DNA from: Burkholderia sp. HI2500
GTDB lineage: Bacteria; Pseudomonadota; Gammaproteobacteria; Burkholderiales; Burkholderiaceae
NCBI RefSeq assembly: GCF_002223055.1
Contig: NZ_NKFL01000006.1
Span: 2,046,001-2,110,000 of the forward strand
DNA: 64,000 nt
Direction of reading: 5' to 3'
Shown: piece after piece, positions 1 to 8,200 of the stretch
How the letters are laid out: every line of letters starts with the position of its first letter
How positions within the stretch are numbered: the stretch's first letter is position 1
Translations under genes and position numbers: made by a program
The notes under the pieces: model-generated
What the model saw: the letters and a program-made list of their open reading frames with translations, nothing else
The model's database searches: none
Told to the model about the DNA's origin: nothing

Positions 1-491
1 CGCCGGTCGACCGGCATCGGCAGGTACAGATCCTCGACCGGCGCCGCGACGAGTTCGTCGAGCAGCGTCGCCATCAGCCGCCCCTGCGGCCCGTCGACGT
101 CATACAGGTTCGGGAAGCTCGCCGCCCTCAGCAGCAGCTCGCGCAGCAGCGGCGACACCGACAGCGTGCAGCAGCGCGCAGGGAGGTCGAGCGCGGCGTC
201 GGGTTCGACCAGCACCGCGTAGAACGTCGCGCCGGCCGAGCCGCGCGCCGAATGCGGGACATCGCCCGGAATCCACACCGTGCACTGCGGCGGCGCGCTC
301 CATACGCCGCCGTCGATCTCGCAGTAGATCACGCCGCTCAGCGTGTAGAGCAGTTGTGCCTGCGGATGACTGTGCCGCTCGTGCAGCCATTCGGGCTCGA
401 CGACCGAGCCGCCGAACACGACGAGCGGACGCGGCACGTGGAAGACTGCGTCATCCGCTGCGGGATCGGTGGTCGGTGGAAGCTGGCGCAT
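1..491 (-). CDS. AraC-family transcriptional regulator, N-terminal part (runs off the window)
   Basis: The frame opens at the ATG at 491 and stays open to base 1, so only about 163 N-terminal residues are present. They form a cupin-type sensor domain: ERHSHPQAQLLYTLSG near residue 40 and VWIPGDVPHSARG near residue 75 are typical of AraC-family regulators with an N-terminal AraC_binding/cupin_2 domain. The C-terminal helix-turn-helix should lie beyond the window edge. It is divergent from the LysE-type exporter at 664, a common regulator/exporter pairing, so control of that exporter is a reasonable inference. The inducing ligand is unknown. Confidence 0.72.
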   Translation of the reverse strand, partial: MRQLPPTTDPAADDAVFHVPRPLVVFGGSVVEPEWLHERHSHPQAQLLYTLSGVIYCEIDGGVWSAPPQCTVWIPGDVPHSARGSAGATFYAVLVEPDAALDLPARCCTLSVSPLLRELLLRAASFPNLYDVDGPQGRLMATLLDELVAAPVEDLYLPMPVDR

Positions 492-663
492 GAAACGGTA
501 GATGAGGAAGGAAGCCGGACGCGCTGCCCGCGCGCCTTTTCGTGCTTATACCAGAAAGGGGTTGATCCGGCCGTGCCGGTGCACGGGCGGCGTCTGCGGT
601 CGCGCGCCGAAACGAATACAATGCCCCGATCCCCCGCCGCTGTGCCCACCTGCCGGAGCCGCC

Positions 664-1290
664 ATGTTCGACCTGACCACGCTGACCACCTTCACGGCCG
701 TCGTCCTGGGCCTGTTCCTGATTCCCGGCCCCGCCGTGCTGCTCGTGCTGAGCCGCACCGTGCAGGGTGGCCGCAAGACCGGCATCCTGACCGGCCTCGG
801 CGTCGCCAGCGGCGACTTCGTGCACACGCTGTTCGCAGCCGTAGGCCTGTCGGCGCTGCTGATGACGTCGGCGCTCGCGTTCAACGTCGTGAAGGTGGTC
901 GGCGCCGCGTACCTGATCTATCTCGGCGTGCGCGCGCTGATCGAGAAGCCGTCCGATCCGTCGCTGCCGAGCGTGTCGCCGGTCACGCCGCTCAAGGCGT
1001 ACCTGCAGGCGATTCCCGCCGAAGTGCTGAATCCGAAGACCGCGCTGTTCTTCCTCGCGTTCATGCCGCAGTTCGTGCATCCGGAACGCGGCTCGACGTT
1101 CGTGCAGTTCGCGGTGCTCGGGCTGATTTTCGTCGTGCTCAGCTCGCTCTACACGACGCTGATCGCGTGCTCGATCCGCCCGCTCGGCCGCATCGTGAAG
1201 CGGCTCACGTGGCTCACGCGCTGGCAGGGGAAGATCATCGGCTCGATCTTCATCGCGCTCGGGCTGCGCGTGGCGGTGCAGCAGCGCTGA
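664..1290 (+). CDS. LysE/RhtB-family amino-acid (or metabolite) exporter
   Basis: A 208-residue hydrophobic protein of normal length for the LysE/RhtB family, with about six membrane segments. The family signature is clear: an early IPGPAVLLVLSRTVQGG segment (residues 20-37) followed by GVASGDFVHTLFAAVGLSALL, and later AEVLNPKTALFFLAFMPQF. The ATG at 664 is preceded by GGAG; a longer upstream reading has no comparable start signal. Family members export amino acids such as threonine, homoserine, lysine or leucine across the inner membrane. The substrate cannot be read from sequence. The methyltransferase at 1304 starts 13 bases downstream and may be co-transcribed. Confidence 0.88.
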   Translation: MFDLTTLTTFTAVVLGLFLIPGPAVLLVLSRTVQGGRKTGILTGLGVASGDFVHTLFAAVGLSALLMTSALAFNVVKVVGAAYLIYLGVRALIEKPSDPSLPSVSPVTPLKAYLQAIPAEVLNPKTALFFLAFMPQFVHPERGSTFVQFAVLGLIFVVLSSLYTTLIACSIRPLGRIVKRLTWLTRWQGKIIGSIFIALGLRVAVQQR

Positions 1291-1303
1291 TACGCGCAGC
1301 CGC

Positions 1304-2068
1304 ATGACGTCTGCCGCCGCGCCCGCCGGCGAAGTCCTCTACACCGACTCGCGCCTCGTCGCGCTCTACGACCTGTTCAATGCGGGCGACCAGGACTTCG
1401 CGTTCTACACCTCCGTGATCGGTGCCGCGCGGCAACGCATCCTCGATCTCGGCTGCGGCACCGGCACGTTCGCGCGCCGGCTGGCGGCAGCCGGGCACGA
1501 CGTCGTCGCGATCGATCCCGCGCCGGCGATGATCGAATACGCGCGACGCCAGCCAGGCGCCGACACCGTCCACTGGCTCGCATGCGGGCTCGACAGCCTG
1601 CCGCCTGGCGCACCACCGTTCGATGCGGTCGTGATGACCGGGCATGCGTTCCAGTGCCTGCTGACCGACACCGAAATCGACGCGACGCTGCGCGGCGTGC
1701 GGCGCGTGCTCGCGGACGGCGGCCGCTTCCTGTTCGACACCCGCAATCCGCGCATCCAGCCGTGGCGTGCATGGACACCTGAGCATTCCGCACGCAGCGT
1801 CGAGTCCCGCGAAGCGGGCATCGTCGATCTTCATCATGCGGTGCGCTCGGTGGACGGTGTGATCGTGACGTTCGACACGCACTACCACTTCCGTCGTGAC
1901 GCTACGTTGCTGACGAACACGAGCCGGCTGCGTTTCATCGCGCAACCCGACCTGCAGGCACGCGTGATCGCAGCCGGATTCTCGTCGGCCGACTGGTACG
2001 GCGACTGGCAGCACGCGCCGTTCGATGATGCAACCAGCGCGGAGATCATCGCGATCTGCCGCGCCTGA
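1304..2068 (+). CDS. class I SAM-dependent methyltransferase
   Basis: A 254-residue protein with a Rossmann methyltransferase core. Motif I is ILDLGCGTGTFARRLAAAG (residues 46-64), followed by VVAIDPAPAMIEYAR as the acidic loop that binds the ribose of SAM, and FDAVVMTGHAFQCL as the motif IV region. It belongs to the Methyltransf_25/11 group; the substrate is unknown. The start lies 13 bases after the exporter stop and has no strong ribosome binding site, which suggests coupling to the upstream gene. It converges on the DUF2848 gene with only 20 bases between the stop codons. Confidence 0.82.
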   Translation: MTSAAAPAGEVLYTDSRLVALYDLFNAGDQDFAFYTSVIGAARQRILDLGCGTGTFARRLAAAGHDVVAIDPAPAMIEYARRQPGADTVHWLACGLDSLPPGAPPFDAVVMTGHAFQCLLTDTEIDATLRGVRRVLADGGRFLFDTRNPRIQPWRAWTPEHSARSVESREAGIVDLHHAVRSVDGVIVTFDTHYHFRRDATLLTNTSRLRFIAQPDLQARVIAAGFSSADWYGDWQHAPFDDATSAEIIAICRA

Positions 2069-2088
2069 GTGCGTGCGCTGCTACCGCG

Positions 2089-2778
2089 TCAACCCGCCAC
2101 GGGCAGCGTGTCCACCACATACACATGCCGCAATGTGCGCCCCAGCACCGGATCTTCCAGCTCGACCTCGAACCGCTCGGCCGGCCGGATGCCGCCGATC
2201 GCCGCAAGCGTGCCGCACAGCATCGCGGTGCCGTCGACGAAGCGGCCGTCGTGGCGTGCGAACTGCGCGAGCAGGTCGTCGGGCGCGCGCATCGCGGTCA
2301 CCTTGCCCTCCTGATACAGCACGCGCTCGCCGTCGATCGTCGCGTACGCGCGCAGCACGAGCTGATCCCAGTGCCCGGCCACGTCGTCGAACTTCCACAG
2401 CGTGTTCGCGCACGGCTTGCCGCACATCTGCTTCGACACCGTGATCCCGTAGGTCTCGACTTCACGGTCGGTATGGTCGGACGCGATGCCCACGAAGGTC
2501 TCGCCGCCGTCGCGCAGCAGCACGAATTCCGCTTCGCCGCTGCTCTGCCCGCCCGATACCTGGATCGCGGGCGACGGATCGAGGCGATCGGCCGCGACGC
2601 GGTAGAACACGGGCGTCGTCGCCGGGCGCTTGACGCCGAGTTCCTCCAGTTCGCGGATGTGCTGCTCCATGGCGACCGTGTCGCGGCCGGTCCAGCCCGC
2701 GATCACGAGCGTGTCGATCGCGATCGCGCGCTCGGTGCGGCCGTCGCGACCGTCGATCGCGAACGTGATGGTTTTCAT
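2089..2778 (-). CDS. DUF2848 family protein (fumarylacetoacetate-hydrolase-like fold)
   Basis: A 229-residue protein matching DUF2848: an N-terminal MKTITFAIDGRDG strand, a central REVETYGITVSKQMCGKP segment and a C-terminal RPAERFEVELEDPVLGRTL region resembling the FAH-like fold. The family is often found beside aromatic or amino-acid catabolic genes and has no settled reaction. Here it is the last gene of a four-gene minus-strand operon (flavin reductase, HpaB-like oxygenase, cupin, DUF2848) with short spacers. A hydrolytic step after ring oxidation is an inference from the FAH resemblance and the context only. Confidence 0.75.
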   Translation of the reverse strand: MKTITFAIDGRDGRTERAIAIDTLVIAGWTGRDTVAMEQHIRELEELGVKRPATTPVFYRVAADRLDPSPAIQVSGGQSSGEAEFVLLRDGGETFVGIASDHTDREVETYGITVSKQMCGKPCANTLWKFDDVAGHWDQLVLRAYATIDGERVLYQEGKVTAMRAPDDLLAQFARHDGRFVDGTAMLCGTLAAIGGIRPAERFEVELEDPVLGRTLRHVYVVDTLPVAG

Positions 2779-2850
2779 CGAATGCTCCTCGTGGCGGGCA
2801 GCGCACGCGCTGCGCGCTGCCGCCCGCCGTGTGTCGTGGATCGGCCGGGC

Positions 2851-3237
2851 TTACGCCGGGTCGTAGTAGTGGATCTCCAGCAGCACGCAGCCGCCGTTCG
2901 ACTTGAACGGGCCGTGCCATGCGCCGGGCGGACGCACCGCGTACGTGTAGCCCTTGAACGGCGTACCGCCGTTGCCGTGCTCGTCGTTGCCGACGGTCAG
3001 GTCGCCCTCGACGAGAAACACCTCTTCCCAGTAGTCGTGCACGAACGGCTTCTTCGTATGCAGCCCGGCCGGCAGGCGCAACAGGCGCGTGCGGCTGCCG
3101 CGCTTGCGCTCGGTGTCGAGCGCGCCGGACAGGATCAGCTCCTGCGCGCCGGACGCGGGGTCATAGCCTTCCGGCAGCCGCCAGTCGCGCTGCATGTCCA
3201 GCGTATGGAATTCGTCGTGAAGCTTGTTGATGGCCAT
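2851..3237 (-). CDS. small cupin-domain protein
   Basis: A 128-residue single-domain cupin. GDLTVGNDEHGNGGTPF and YAVRPPGAWHGPFKSNGGC correspond to the two cupin motifs, the second retaining the His of the metal-binding set. The start at 3237 is chosen because AGGAGAG lies just upstream; an upstream in-frame ATG at 3276 lacks such a site. It sits in the monooxygenase operon, 48 bases after the oxygenase and 72 bases before the DUF2848 gene. It could be a dioxygenase or isomerase in the same pathway or a non-catalytic accessory protein; the sequence does not decide. Confidence 0.75.
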   Translation of the reverse strand: MAINKLHDEFHTLDMQRDWRLPEGYDPASGAQELILSGALDTERKRGSRTRLLRLPAGLHTKKPFVHDYWEEVFLVEGDLTVGNDEHGNGGTPFKGYTYAVRPPGAWHGPFKSNGGCVLLEIHYYDPA

Positions 3238-3285
3238 CTGTCTCTCCTGTGGCGATAGCGGATGAATCGGATGCAAGGCGACGCG

Positions 3286-4764
3286 TCAGGCGGCGCGCGG
3301 CGTCGACAGTTCCTGGTTCAGCGAATAGCTGCCGAGCATCGAATCGACGAGATGCGACGCGCGCTGCCAGTCGTACGTGCGATACGCGTGCCCCTTCGTG
3401 ACGAACGACGCGCCCGCATAGAACAGCTCGTACTGGTTGTGGCGCGAGGCGAATTCGGAGCCGACCGCATCCCACGCGAGCTTGAAGAACTTCACGCGCT
3501 CCTCCGACGAACACACGGGCGATTTCTGTGTTTTCTCGATGATGCGCAGCAGGTCGGGATTCTCGAAATCGCGCACGCTGGACGGCAGCATGATCATTCC
3601 GCCGCCGGCGAGCTCGCGCAGCGTGTTGAGCACCTTCGAATAGAGCTGCTGCGTGACGACCTGCGAGCCGTACAGCATGTTGCGGTCGGGCACGTAGAAA
3701 CCGTTGACGACGTTGCCCTTCGCTTCCATCCCGTAGACCCACGCCTCGACCATCGACGCTTCGGCCGCGAGCTGGCCCAGCGTTTCGCGCACCTGCGGGA
3801 ACGTATTCGTGCCGTTGACCTCGGAAATCTTCAACCCGAGCCCGACGAGGAAGCGCAGCTTCGTCATCAGCCGCACCTGGCACTGGTAGTTCTGGTACAC
3901 GTGCGCGGGCGTCGCGTGGAACTGCTTCGCGCACATCGCCGTATTGCCGGCGACGAAGATCCGTTCCCACGGCACCTTCACGTCGTCGAAATACAGCACC
4001 GCGTCGTTCTCGTCGAAGCGGCTCGACAGCGGGTTGTCGAACACCGACGTCGCGTTCTCCTCGTACGACTTGCGCGACAGGATCTTCATGCCCTTCGCGT
4101 TCATCGGCACCGCGAACGACAGCGCGTACATCTCGTCGCCTTCGCGCAGCGGCTGGATGCAGCTGCAGAACACCTCGTTCGCCATGATCCCGCTCGTCGC
4201 GAGCATCTTCGCGCCGCGCACCGTGATGCCTTCGGCATCCTGATCGACGATGCCGACCGCGAGGTACTTGTCCTCCTGCTCGTGTGCGGACTTCGACTGG
4301 TTCGCCTGCGGATTCACGATCACGTAGGTCAGGAACAGGTCGTTGTCGCGCGCATGGCGGTAGTAGTCGCGCAGCGCGCCCGCTCGCGCCGGATCGTATT
4401 GCTCGAACACGTCGGCGCCCATGAACATGCCGGAAAGACAGGATGCGACGTGATCCGGCGAACGCCCCATGAAGCCATAGTGCAGCTCCGACCACGCTTC
4501 CAGCGCGGCACGGCGCTCGACGAGTTCGTCATAGGACGTCGGCAGTTGCCAGATCCGGCTGACGCGGTTGCCCGAGTCGGGCGAGACGAACGTCATCTTC
4601 TCGACGTTCTCGTCGCGCGCCTGGTAGTCGTACAGGCTCGCGTAGCTGCGGATCGAATTGCGGAATGCCGCGTGCGCGGTCACGTCGCCGACCGGCTGGC
4701 CGTTCAGGTAGACCTGCCGCCCGTCACGCAGCGACGCGATGTGCTGAGTCCCGTTCTTGATCAT
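3286..4764 (-). CDS. 4-hydroxyphenylacetate 3-monooxygenase-family oxygenase (HpaB-like)
   Basis: A 492-residue protein of the HpaB/HadA/TftD family of FADH2-dependent aromatic monooxygenases. Visible family segments are an N-terminal region around the DGRQVYLNGQPVGDVTAH strand, the central TVRGAKMLATSGIMANEVF, and DDVKVPWERIFVAGN followed by a helical C-terminal domain. The start at 4764 has GGAGG at the right distance; an upstream ATG at 4800 lacks one. It lies 36 bases after a flavin reductase gene, which would supply FADH2. The aromatic substrate is unknown; the gene symbol hpaB is withheld because several substrates are known in this family and no meta-cleavage genes are nearby. Confidence 0.85.
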   Translation of the reverse strand: MIKNGTQHIASLRDGRQVYLNGQPVGDVTAHAAFRNSIRSYASLYDYQARDENVEKMTFVSPDSGNRVSRIWQLPTSYDELVERRAALEAWSELHYGFMGRSPDHVASCLSGMFMGADVFEQYDPARAGALRDYYRHARDNDLFLTYVIVNPQANQSKSAHEQEDKYLAVGIVDQDAEGITVRGAKMLATSGIMANEVFCSCIQPLREGDEMYALSFAVPMNAKGMKILSRKSYEENATSVFDNPLSSRFDENDAVLYFDDVKVPWERIFVAGNTAMCAKQFHATPAHVYQNYQCQVRLMTKLRFLVGLGLKISEVNGTNTFPQVRETLGQLAAEASMVEAWVYGMEAKGNVVNGFYVPDRNMLYGSQVVTQQLYSKVLNTLRELAGGGMIMLPSSVRDFENPDLLRIIEKTQKSPVCSSEERVKFFKLAWDAVGSEFASRHNQYELFYAGASFVTKGHAYRTYDWQRASHLVDSMLGSYSLNQELSTPRAA

Positions 4765-4800
4765 GGTGTCCTCCAGGGTGGAATGAAACGTGGATTGCAT

Positions 4801-5328
4801 TCAGGCAGACGGCGCGTGCATGCCGTCGAGCGTGCGGTAGCGGCCGCCGAAGAAGATCAGCGGGCGCCCTTCCGAACGCGCGCAGTGCCGCGTCACGCGG
4901 CCGACGAAGATCACGTGATCGCCGCCGTCGTACTGCGCATAGGGTTCGCATTCGAATGTCGCGAGCGCGTCGGGCAGCAGCACCGCGCCATCGTCGTCGG
5001 CTGCGTCCGCACGCCAGCCCCACTTGTCGCCGTTCGCCTTCGCGAAGCAGTTCGACAGGTGCTGCTGCGTCTCGTCGAGCACGTTGACCGCATAGCCTTC
5101 CGCGCCGGCCAGGTCGCCGAGGCTCAGGCTGCGACGGTCGACCGAGAACAGGATCAGCGGCGGATCCAGCGACACCGAATTGAACGACGCGACCGTGATG
5201 CCGATCGGCATCCCCTCCTTGCGCGGTGCGGTAATCACCGCGACGCCCGTCGCGAACATCGACAGCGCCGTGCGAAAGCGCCGCTGCTCGTCGGCGCCCG
5301 CGCCGGTTCCGGCATGGTTCTCGCTCAT
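4801..5328 (-). CDS. flavin reductase (HpaC/DIM6-NTAB family)
   Basis: A 175-residue flavin reductase domain protein. FRTALSMFATGVAVITA, GITVASFNSVSLDPPLILFSVDRRS and the AVNVL/LSNCFA segments are standard for the family, which reduces FMN or FAD with NAD(P)H for a partner oxygenase. The start at 5328 follows AAGGAGG; an upstream ATG at 5382 is less likely. It is the first gene of the monooxygenase operon, and its upstream region (5391-5415) holds a direct repeat also found before the MarR gene at 7417. Confidence 0.85.
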   Translation of the reverse strand: MSENHAGTGAGADEQRRFRTALSMFATGVAVITAPRKEGMPIGITVASFNSVSLDPPLILFSVDRRSLSLGDLAGAEGYAVNVLDETQQHLSNCFAKANGDKWGWRADAADDDGAVLLPDALATFECEPYAQYDGGDHVIFVGRVTRHCARSEGRPLIFFGGRYRTLDGMHAPSA

Positions 5329-5390
5329 CTCGTCCTCCTTGGGTTGCATCGCCGGATTCCGCAGTGGAATCCGGCCCAACAAATCACCGT

Positions 5391-5428
5391 TATTTAGCTT
5401 TGTTATTTAGCTTTTATTAAATGTAAAC
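5391..5428 (-). promoter_or_regulatory. direct-repeat operator and promoter of the monooxygenase operon
   Basis: TATTTAGCTTT occurs twice, at 5391-5401 and 5404-5414, 13 bases apart. On the minus strand a TTTACA-like -35 element lies at 5423-5428, so the repeats would overlap the -10 region of a promoter reading into the flavin reductase gene. The core ATTTAGCTTTG recurs at 7446-7456 in the promoter of the MarR gene. Shared sites at two MarR-linked promoters indicate, by inference, a common operator. Confidence 0.5.
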
Positions 5429-5604
5429 ACAAAGGCGGGTTCAAGTTGTCGTAAACCCTGAACTTGAAAGCTTTGTTTGAAAGACAACCCTACTGGCGGG
5501 ATGGATGTTGCGCGACGTCCGGGAATGTCCACGTACACTGCGGCTACCCTGTTCCCCGGTGCTTTCGGGCACCGCGGGAGACACCGTCTTCCGGAGCCGC
5601 ATCG

Positions 5605-6816
5605 ATGCAATCCCGTCCGATCTACATGGACTACAGCGCGACGACGCCCGTCGATCCGCGCGTGGTCGACAAAATGGTGCCGTTCCTGCACGAGCAGTTC
5701 GGCAACCCGGCGTCACGCAGCCACAGCTACGGCTGGGCGGCCGAGCAGGCCGTCGAGGAAGCGCGCGCGCACGTCGCCGCACTGCTCGGCGCCGACCCGC
5801 GCGAAATCGTGTGGACGTCCGGCGCGACCGAGGGCAACAACCTCGCGATCAAGGGTGCCGCGCACTTCTACCAGGGCAAGGGCAAGCACCTCGTCACGGT
5901 GAAGACCGAGCACAAGGCCGTACTCGATACGTGTCGCGAACTCGAACGCCAGGGCTTCGACGTCACGTATCTCGACGTGCGGGAAGACGGCCTGCTCGAT
6001 CTCGATGCCGTGCAGCAGGCGCTGCGCGCCGACACGATCCTGGTGTCGGTGATGCTCGCGAACAATGAAACGGGCGTGATCCAGCCGGTGGCGGAGATCG
6101 GTGCGCTGTGCCGTGCGCGCGGCATCGTGTTCCATTGCGACGCGGTGCAGGCGGCCGGCAAGATTCCGGTCGACGTGAATGCATTGAACGTCGACCTGCT
6201 GACGGTGACCGCACACAAGGTCTACGGCCCGAAGGGAATCGGCGCGCTGTACGTGCGCCGCAAGCCGCGCGTGCGGATCGAAGCGCAGATGCACGGCGGC
6301 GGCCATGAGCGCGGGATGCGTTCGGGCACGCTGCCGACGCACCAGATCGTCGGGATGGGCGAGGCGTTCCGGCTCGCGAAGGAAGAGATGGCGGAAGAAA
6401 GCCGTCGTGTCGGCGCCTTGCGCGACCGGTTGCTGGCCGGCCTGTCGACACTCGACGAGGTTTACGTGAACGGCGATCTCACCCGCCGGATTCCGCACAA
6501 CCTGAACGTCAGCTTCAATTTCGTCGAAGGCGAGTCGCTGATCATGGGAATCAAGGGCGTCGCGGTGTCGTCAGGCTCCGCGTGCACGTCGGCATCGCTG
6601 GAGCCGTCGTACGTGCTGCGCGCGCTGGGCCGCAGCGACGAGCTCGCGCACAGCTCGATCCGCTTCACGCTCGGCCGCTTCACGACCGAAGCCGAAGTCG
6701 ACAGCGTGATCGCGCAGGTGCGCGACACGGTCGGCAAGCTGCGTGCGCTGAGCCCGCTGTGGGACATGCATCTCGAAGGGGTCGACCTGAATACGATCGA
6801 GTGGGCCGCGCACTGA
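5605..6816 (+). CDS. iscS: cysteine desulfurase, IscS type, encoded away from other isc genes
   Basis: A 403-residue class V PLP enzyme that takes sulfur from cysteine for Fe-S cluster assembly and thiolation. Seen: [13 protein letters not shown] at the N-terminus, the [15 protein letters not shown] loop, AVQAAGKIP, the PLP lysine in [12 protein letters not shown], and the catalytic cysteine in [22 protein letters not shown]. The C-terminus ends in EWAAH, as in housekeeping IscS. The start at 5605 gives the normal length. Unusually, no iscU, iscA, hscA or fdx follows; the next gene is a convergent MarR regulator. It may serve a dedicated role, or be a paralogue of a complete isc operon elsewhere. 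Confidence 0.9.
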   Translation: MQSRPIYMDYSATTPVDPRVVDKMVPFLHEQFGNPASRSHSYGWAAEQAVEEARAHVAALLGADPREIVWTSGATEGNNLAIKGAAHFYQGKGKHLVTVKTEHKAVLDTCRELERQGFDVTYLDVREDGLLDLDAVQQALRADTILVSVMLANNETGVIQPVAEIGALCRARGIVFHCDAVQAAGKIPVDVNALNVDLLTVTAHKVYGPKGIGALYVRRKPRVRIEAQMHGGGHERGMRSGTLPTHQIVGMGEAFRLAKEEMAEESRRVGALRDRLLAGLSTLDEVYVNGDLTRRIPHNLNVSFNFVEGESLIMGIKGVAVSSGSACTSASLEPSYVLRALGRSDELAHSSIRFTLGRFTTEAEVDSVIAQVRDTVGKLRALSPLWDMHLEGVDLNTIEWAAH

Positions 6817-6842
6817 GCGCAGTCGATGCGTCAGGCCGGCCG

Positions 6843-6869
6843 GCGAGCGCGGGCGGGCCCGCGGCTCGC
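6843..6869. terminator. GC-rich hairpin between convergent iscS and marR
   Basis: GCGAGC at 6843-6848 pairs with GCTCGC at 6864-6869, and GCGGG with CCCGC inside it, around a four-base loop. It sits between two convergent genes and could act in both directions. There is no long T-run, so intrinsic termination is not certain. Confidence 0.4.
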
Positions 6870-6874
6870 GCGCG

Positions 6875-7417
6875 TCAGCCTTTCTCCTGGCGCGCGATCA
6901 GGTGGGCGAGATCGAGCGTCGCGCGGTCGCCATTGGTGACGAGGCGGTCGATCACCGAGCAGAGCGCCTTGAATTCGGTCTTCGTCACGCCCTCGAACAG
7001 CACGTTGTTGATGCGCTGCTGCGTATCGGCGAACGCCTTCAGCAGCTTCGAGCCGGCCGGCGTGACCGTGAGCCGCATCTTGCGCTTGTCGTCGGGGTCG
7101 GAGCGTTTGTCGATCAGGCCGAGCTTCTTCAGCTTGCCGGTCTCGATCGTGACGAATGCGCCGCTCAGGTGCAGGTGATCGGCGAGGCGATTGACGGTCA
7201 CGACATCGTCGTGCGACAGATGCGAAACCGAGACGAGCAGCGAATACTGGATGCCGGTGAGGCCGATCAGCGAGCCGAAGCCGTCGCGCACCGACAGCAG
7301 GCGGGCCGCGAACGGCAGCAGCCCGTTGATCAGATGGCGAAATTCCGTGTCCGTGCCGTCGATCAGGCAGGCCGGGTTGGTAATGGTCAGAACGGACTCC
7401 TCTTGCTGCTTGGCCAT
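6875..7417 (-). CDS. MarR-family transcriptional regulator
   Basis: A 180-residue winged-helix regulator. The DNA-binding region is visible as VNRLADHLHLSGAFVTIETG followed by KLKKLGLIDKRSDPDDKRKM and LTVTPAGSKLL, the recognition helix and wing of MarR proteins. The start at 7417 has an upstream GGAG; a second ATG at 7439-7441 lies within the promoter region and has no ribosome binding site. Its promoter carries AATTTAGCTTTG, also present twice before the flavin reductase gene, so it probably represses itself and the monooxygenase operon. The ligand may be the aromatic substrate (inference). Confidence 0.87.
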   Translation of the reverse strand: MAKQQEESVLTITNPACLIDGTDTEFRHLINGLLPFAARLLSVRDGFGSLIGLTGIQYSLLVSVSHLSHDDVVTVNRLADHLHLSGAFVTIETGKLKKLGLIDKRSDPDDKRKMRLTVTPAGSKLLKAFADTQQRINNVLFEGVTKTEFKALCSVIDRLVTNGDRATLDLAHLIARQEKG

Positions 7418-7444
7418 GACTTCGACGCTCCGTACGGTCATGCG

Positions 7445-7469
7445 AATTTAGCTTTGAAACGAAATTATA
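7445..7469 (-). promoter_or_regulatory. promoter and candidate autoregulatory operator of the marR gene
   Basis: On the minus strand TATAAT occupies 7464-7469. The motif AATTTAGCTTTG (read on the plus strand, 7445-7456) covers the expected transcription start. The -35 region is poorly conserved. Position and sequence fit repression by the encoded MarR protein. Confidence 0.5.
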
Positions 7470-7545
7470 CGTTAAAGGCACATCCGTCCCTGGCCTGGCC
7501 CGGCCGGCGAATGTGTCCCGATTTCCCGATACAGGAGGCGCGTCC

Positions 7546-8133
7546 ATGCCCTTTCCGCTTCATCCCGCAACGGTTCGCGCGCTGCTCGAGTGCTATCTGC
7601 GCGCGAAAGACCTGAACCGCCCCGCGCTGATCGCCGACTGCTTCGCGGCCGATGCCGAGCTGAGCTTTTCGCTCGCGAACGACGACATCGATTTTCCGCC
7701 GCGCGTGACGGGCGCGGCTGCGATTGCGCGCACGCTGGTCGAGGAATTCGGCGAGCGGTTCGAACGGTGCCGGACCTATTACGTTTGCACGGCGCCCGAA
7801 GTCGACTCAGAGAGTGCCAGCGAGATGTCGTGGCTCGTCGTGATGCGTCAGCAGGACAACGGCGCGTTGCGGATCGGGCATGGCACGTACCGCTGGCAGT
7901 TCGCGGGCAACGGCGAAAGCGACCACGCCGCGCGGATTGCCGCGCTGCATATTCACATCGAACGGATGGATACGATCGATGATCCGCAGTCGGTGAAGCT
8001 CGATGCACTGCATGCGGCGTTCGGCTATCCGTGGCTACCGGCGCACGCATTCGCGCGCGGGCTCGCGGATGTGGCGGCTGCGCAGCCGGAGTGGGCATTC
8101 CTCGCGCCGTTTCACGAGGCAGCGGCGGCGTAA
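7546..8133 (+). CDS. NTF2-like/SnoaL-fold protein
   Basis: A 195-residue protein whose N-terminal half looks like an NTF2-like alpha+beta barrel: ECYLRAKDLNRPALIADCFA, DAELSFSLAN and the later HGTYRWQFAGNG and IHIERMDTID strands. Such proteins may be hydratases, isomerases or non-catalytic ligand binders, and no catalytic set can be assigned here. The start at 7546 follows AGGAGG. The gene is divergent from marR, with about 130 bases between start codons, and converges on rtcR. Function unknown. Confidence 0.65.
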   Translation: MPFPLHPATVRALLECYLRAKDLNRPALIADCFAADAELSFSLANDDIDFPPRVTGAAAIARTLVEEFGERFERCRTYYVCTAPEVDSESASEMSWLVVMRQQDNGALRIGHGTYRWQFAGNGESDHAARIAALHIHIERMDTIDDPQSVKLDALHAAFGYPWLPAHAFARGLADVAAAQPEWAFLAPFHEAAAA

Positions 8134-8200
8134 CCCTTCCCGCTCAATGGCCGCGTGCCGCGCGCTCCAGCTGCACGCGGCACCCGCGCCGCCGTACGCG

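Noticed and set aside
4764..4800. Upstream start for the HpaB-like gene at 4800
   Set aside because: No ribosome binding site, and the extra 12 residues do not fit the family; GGAGG supports 4764.
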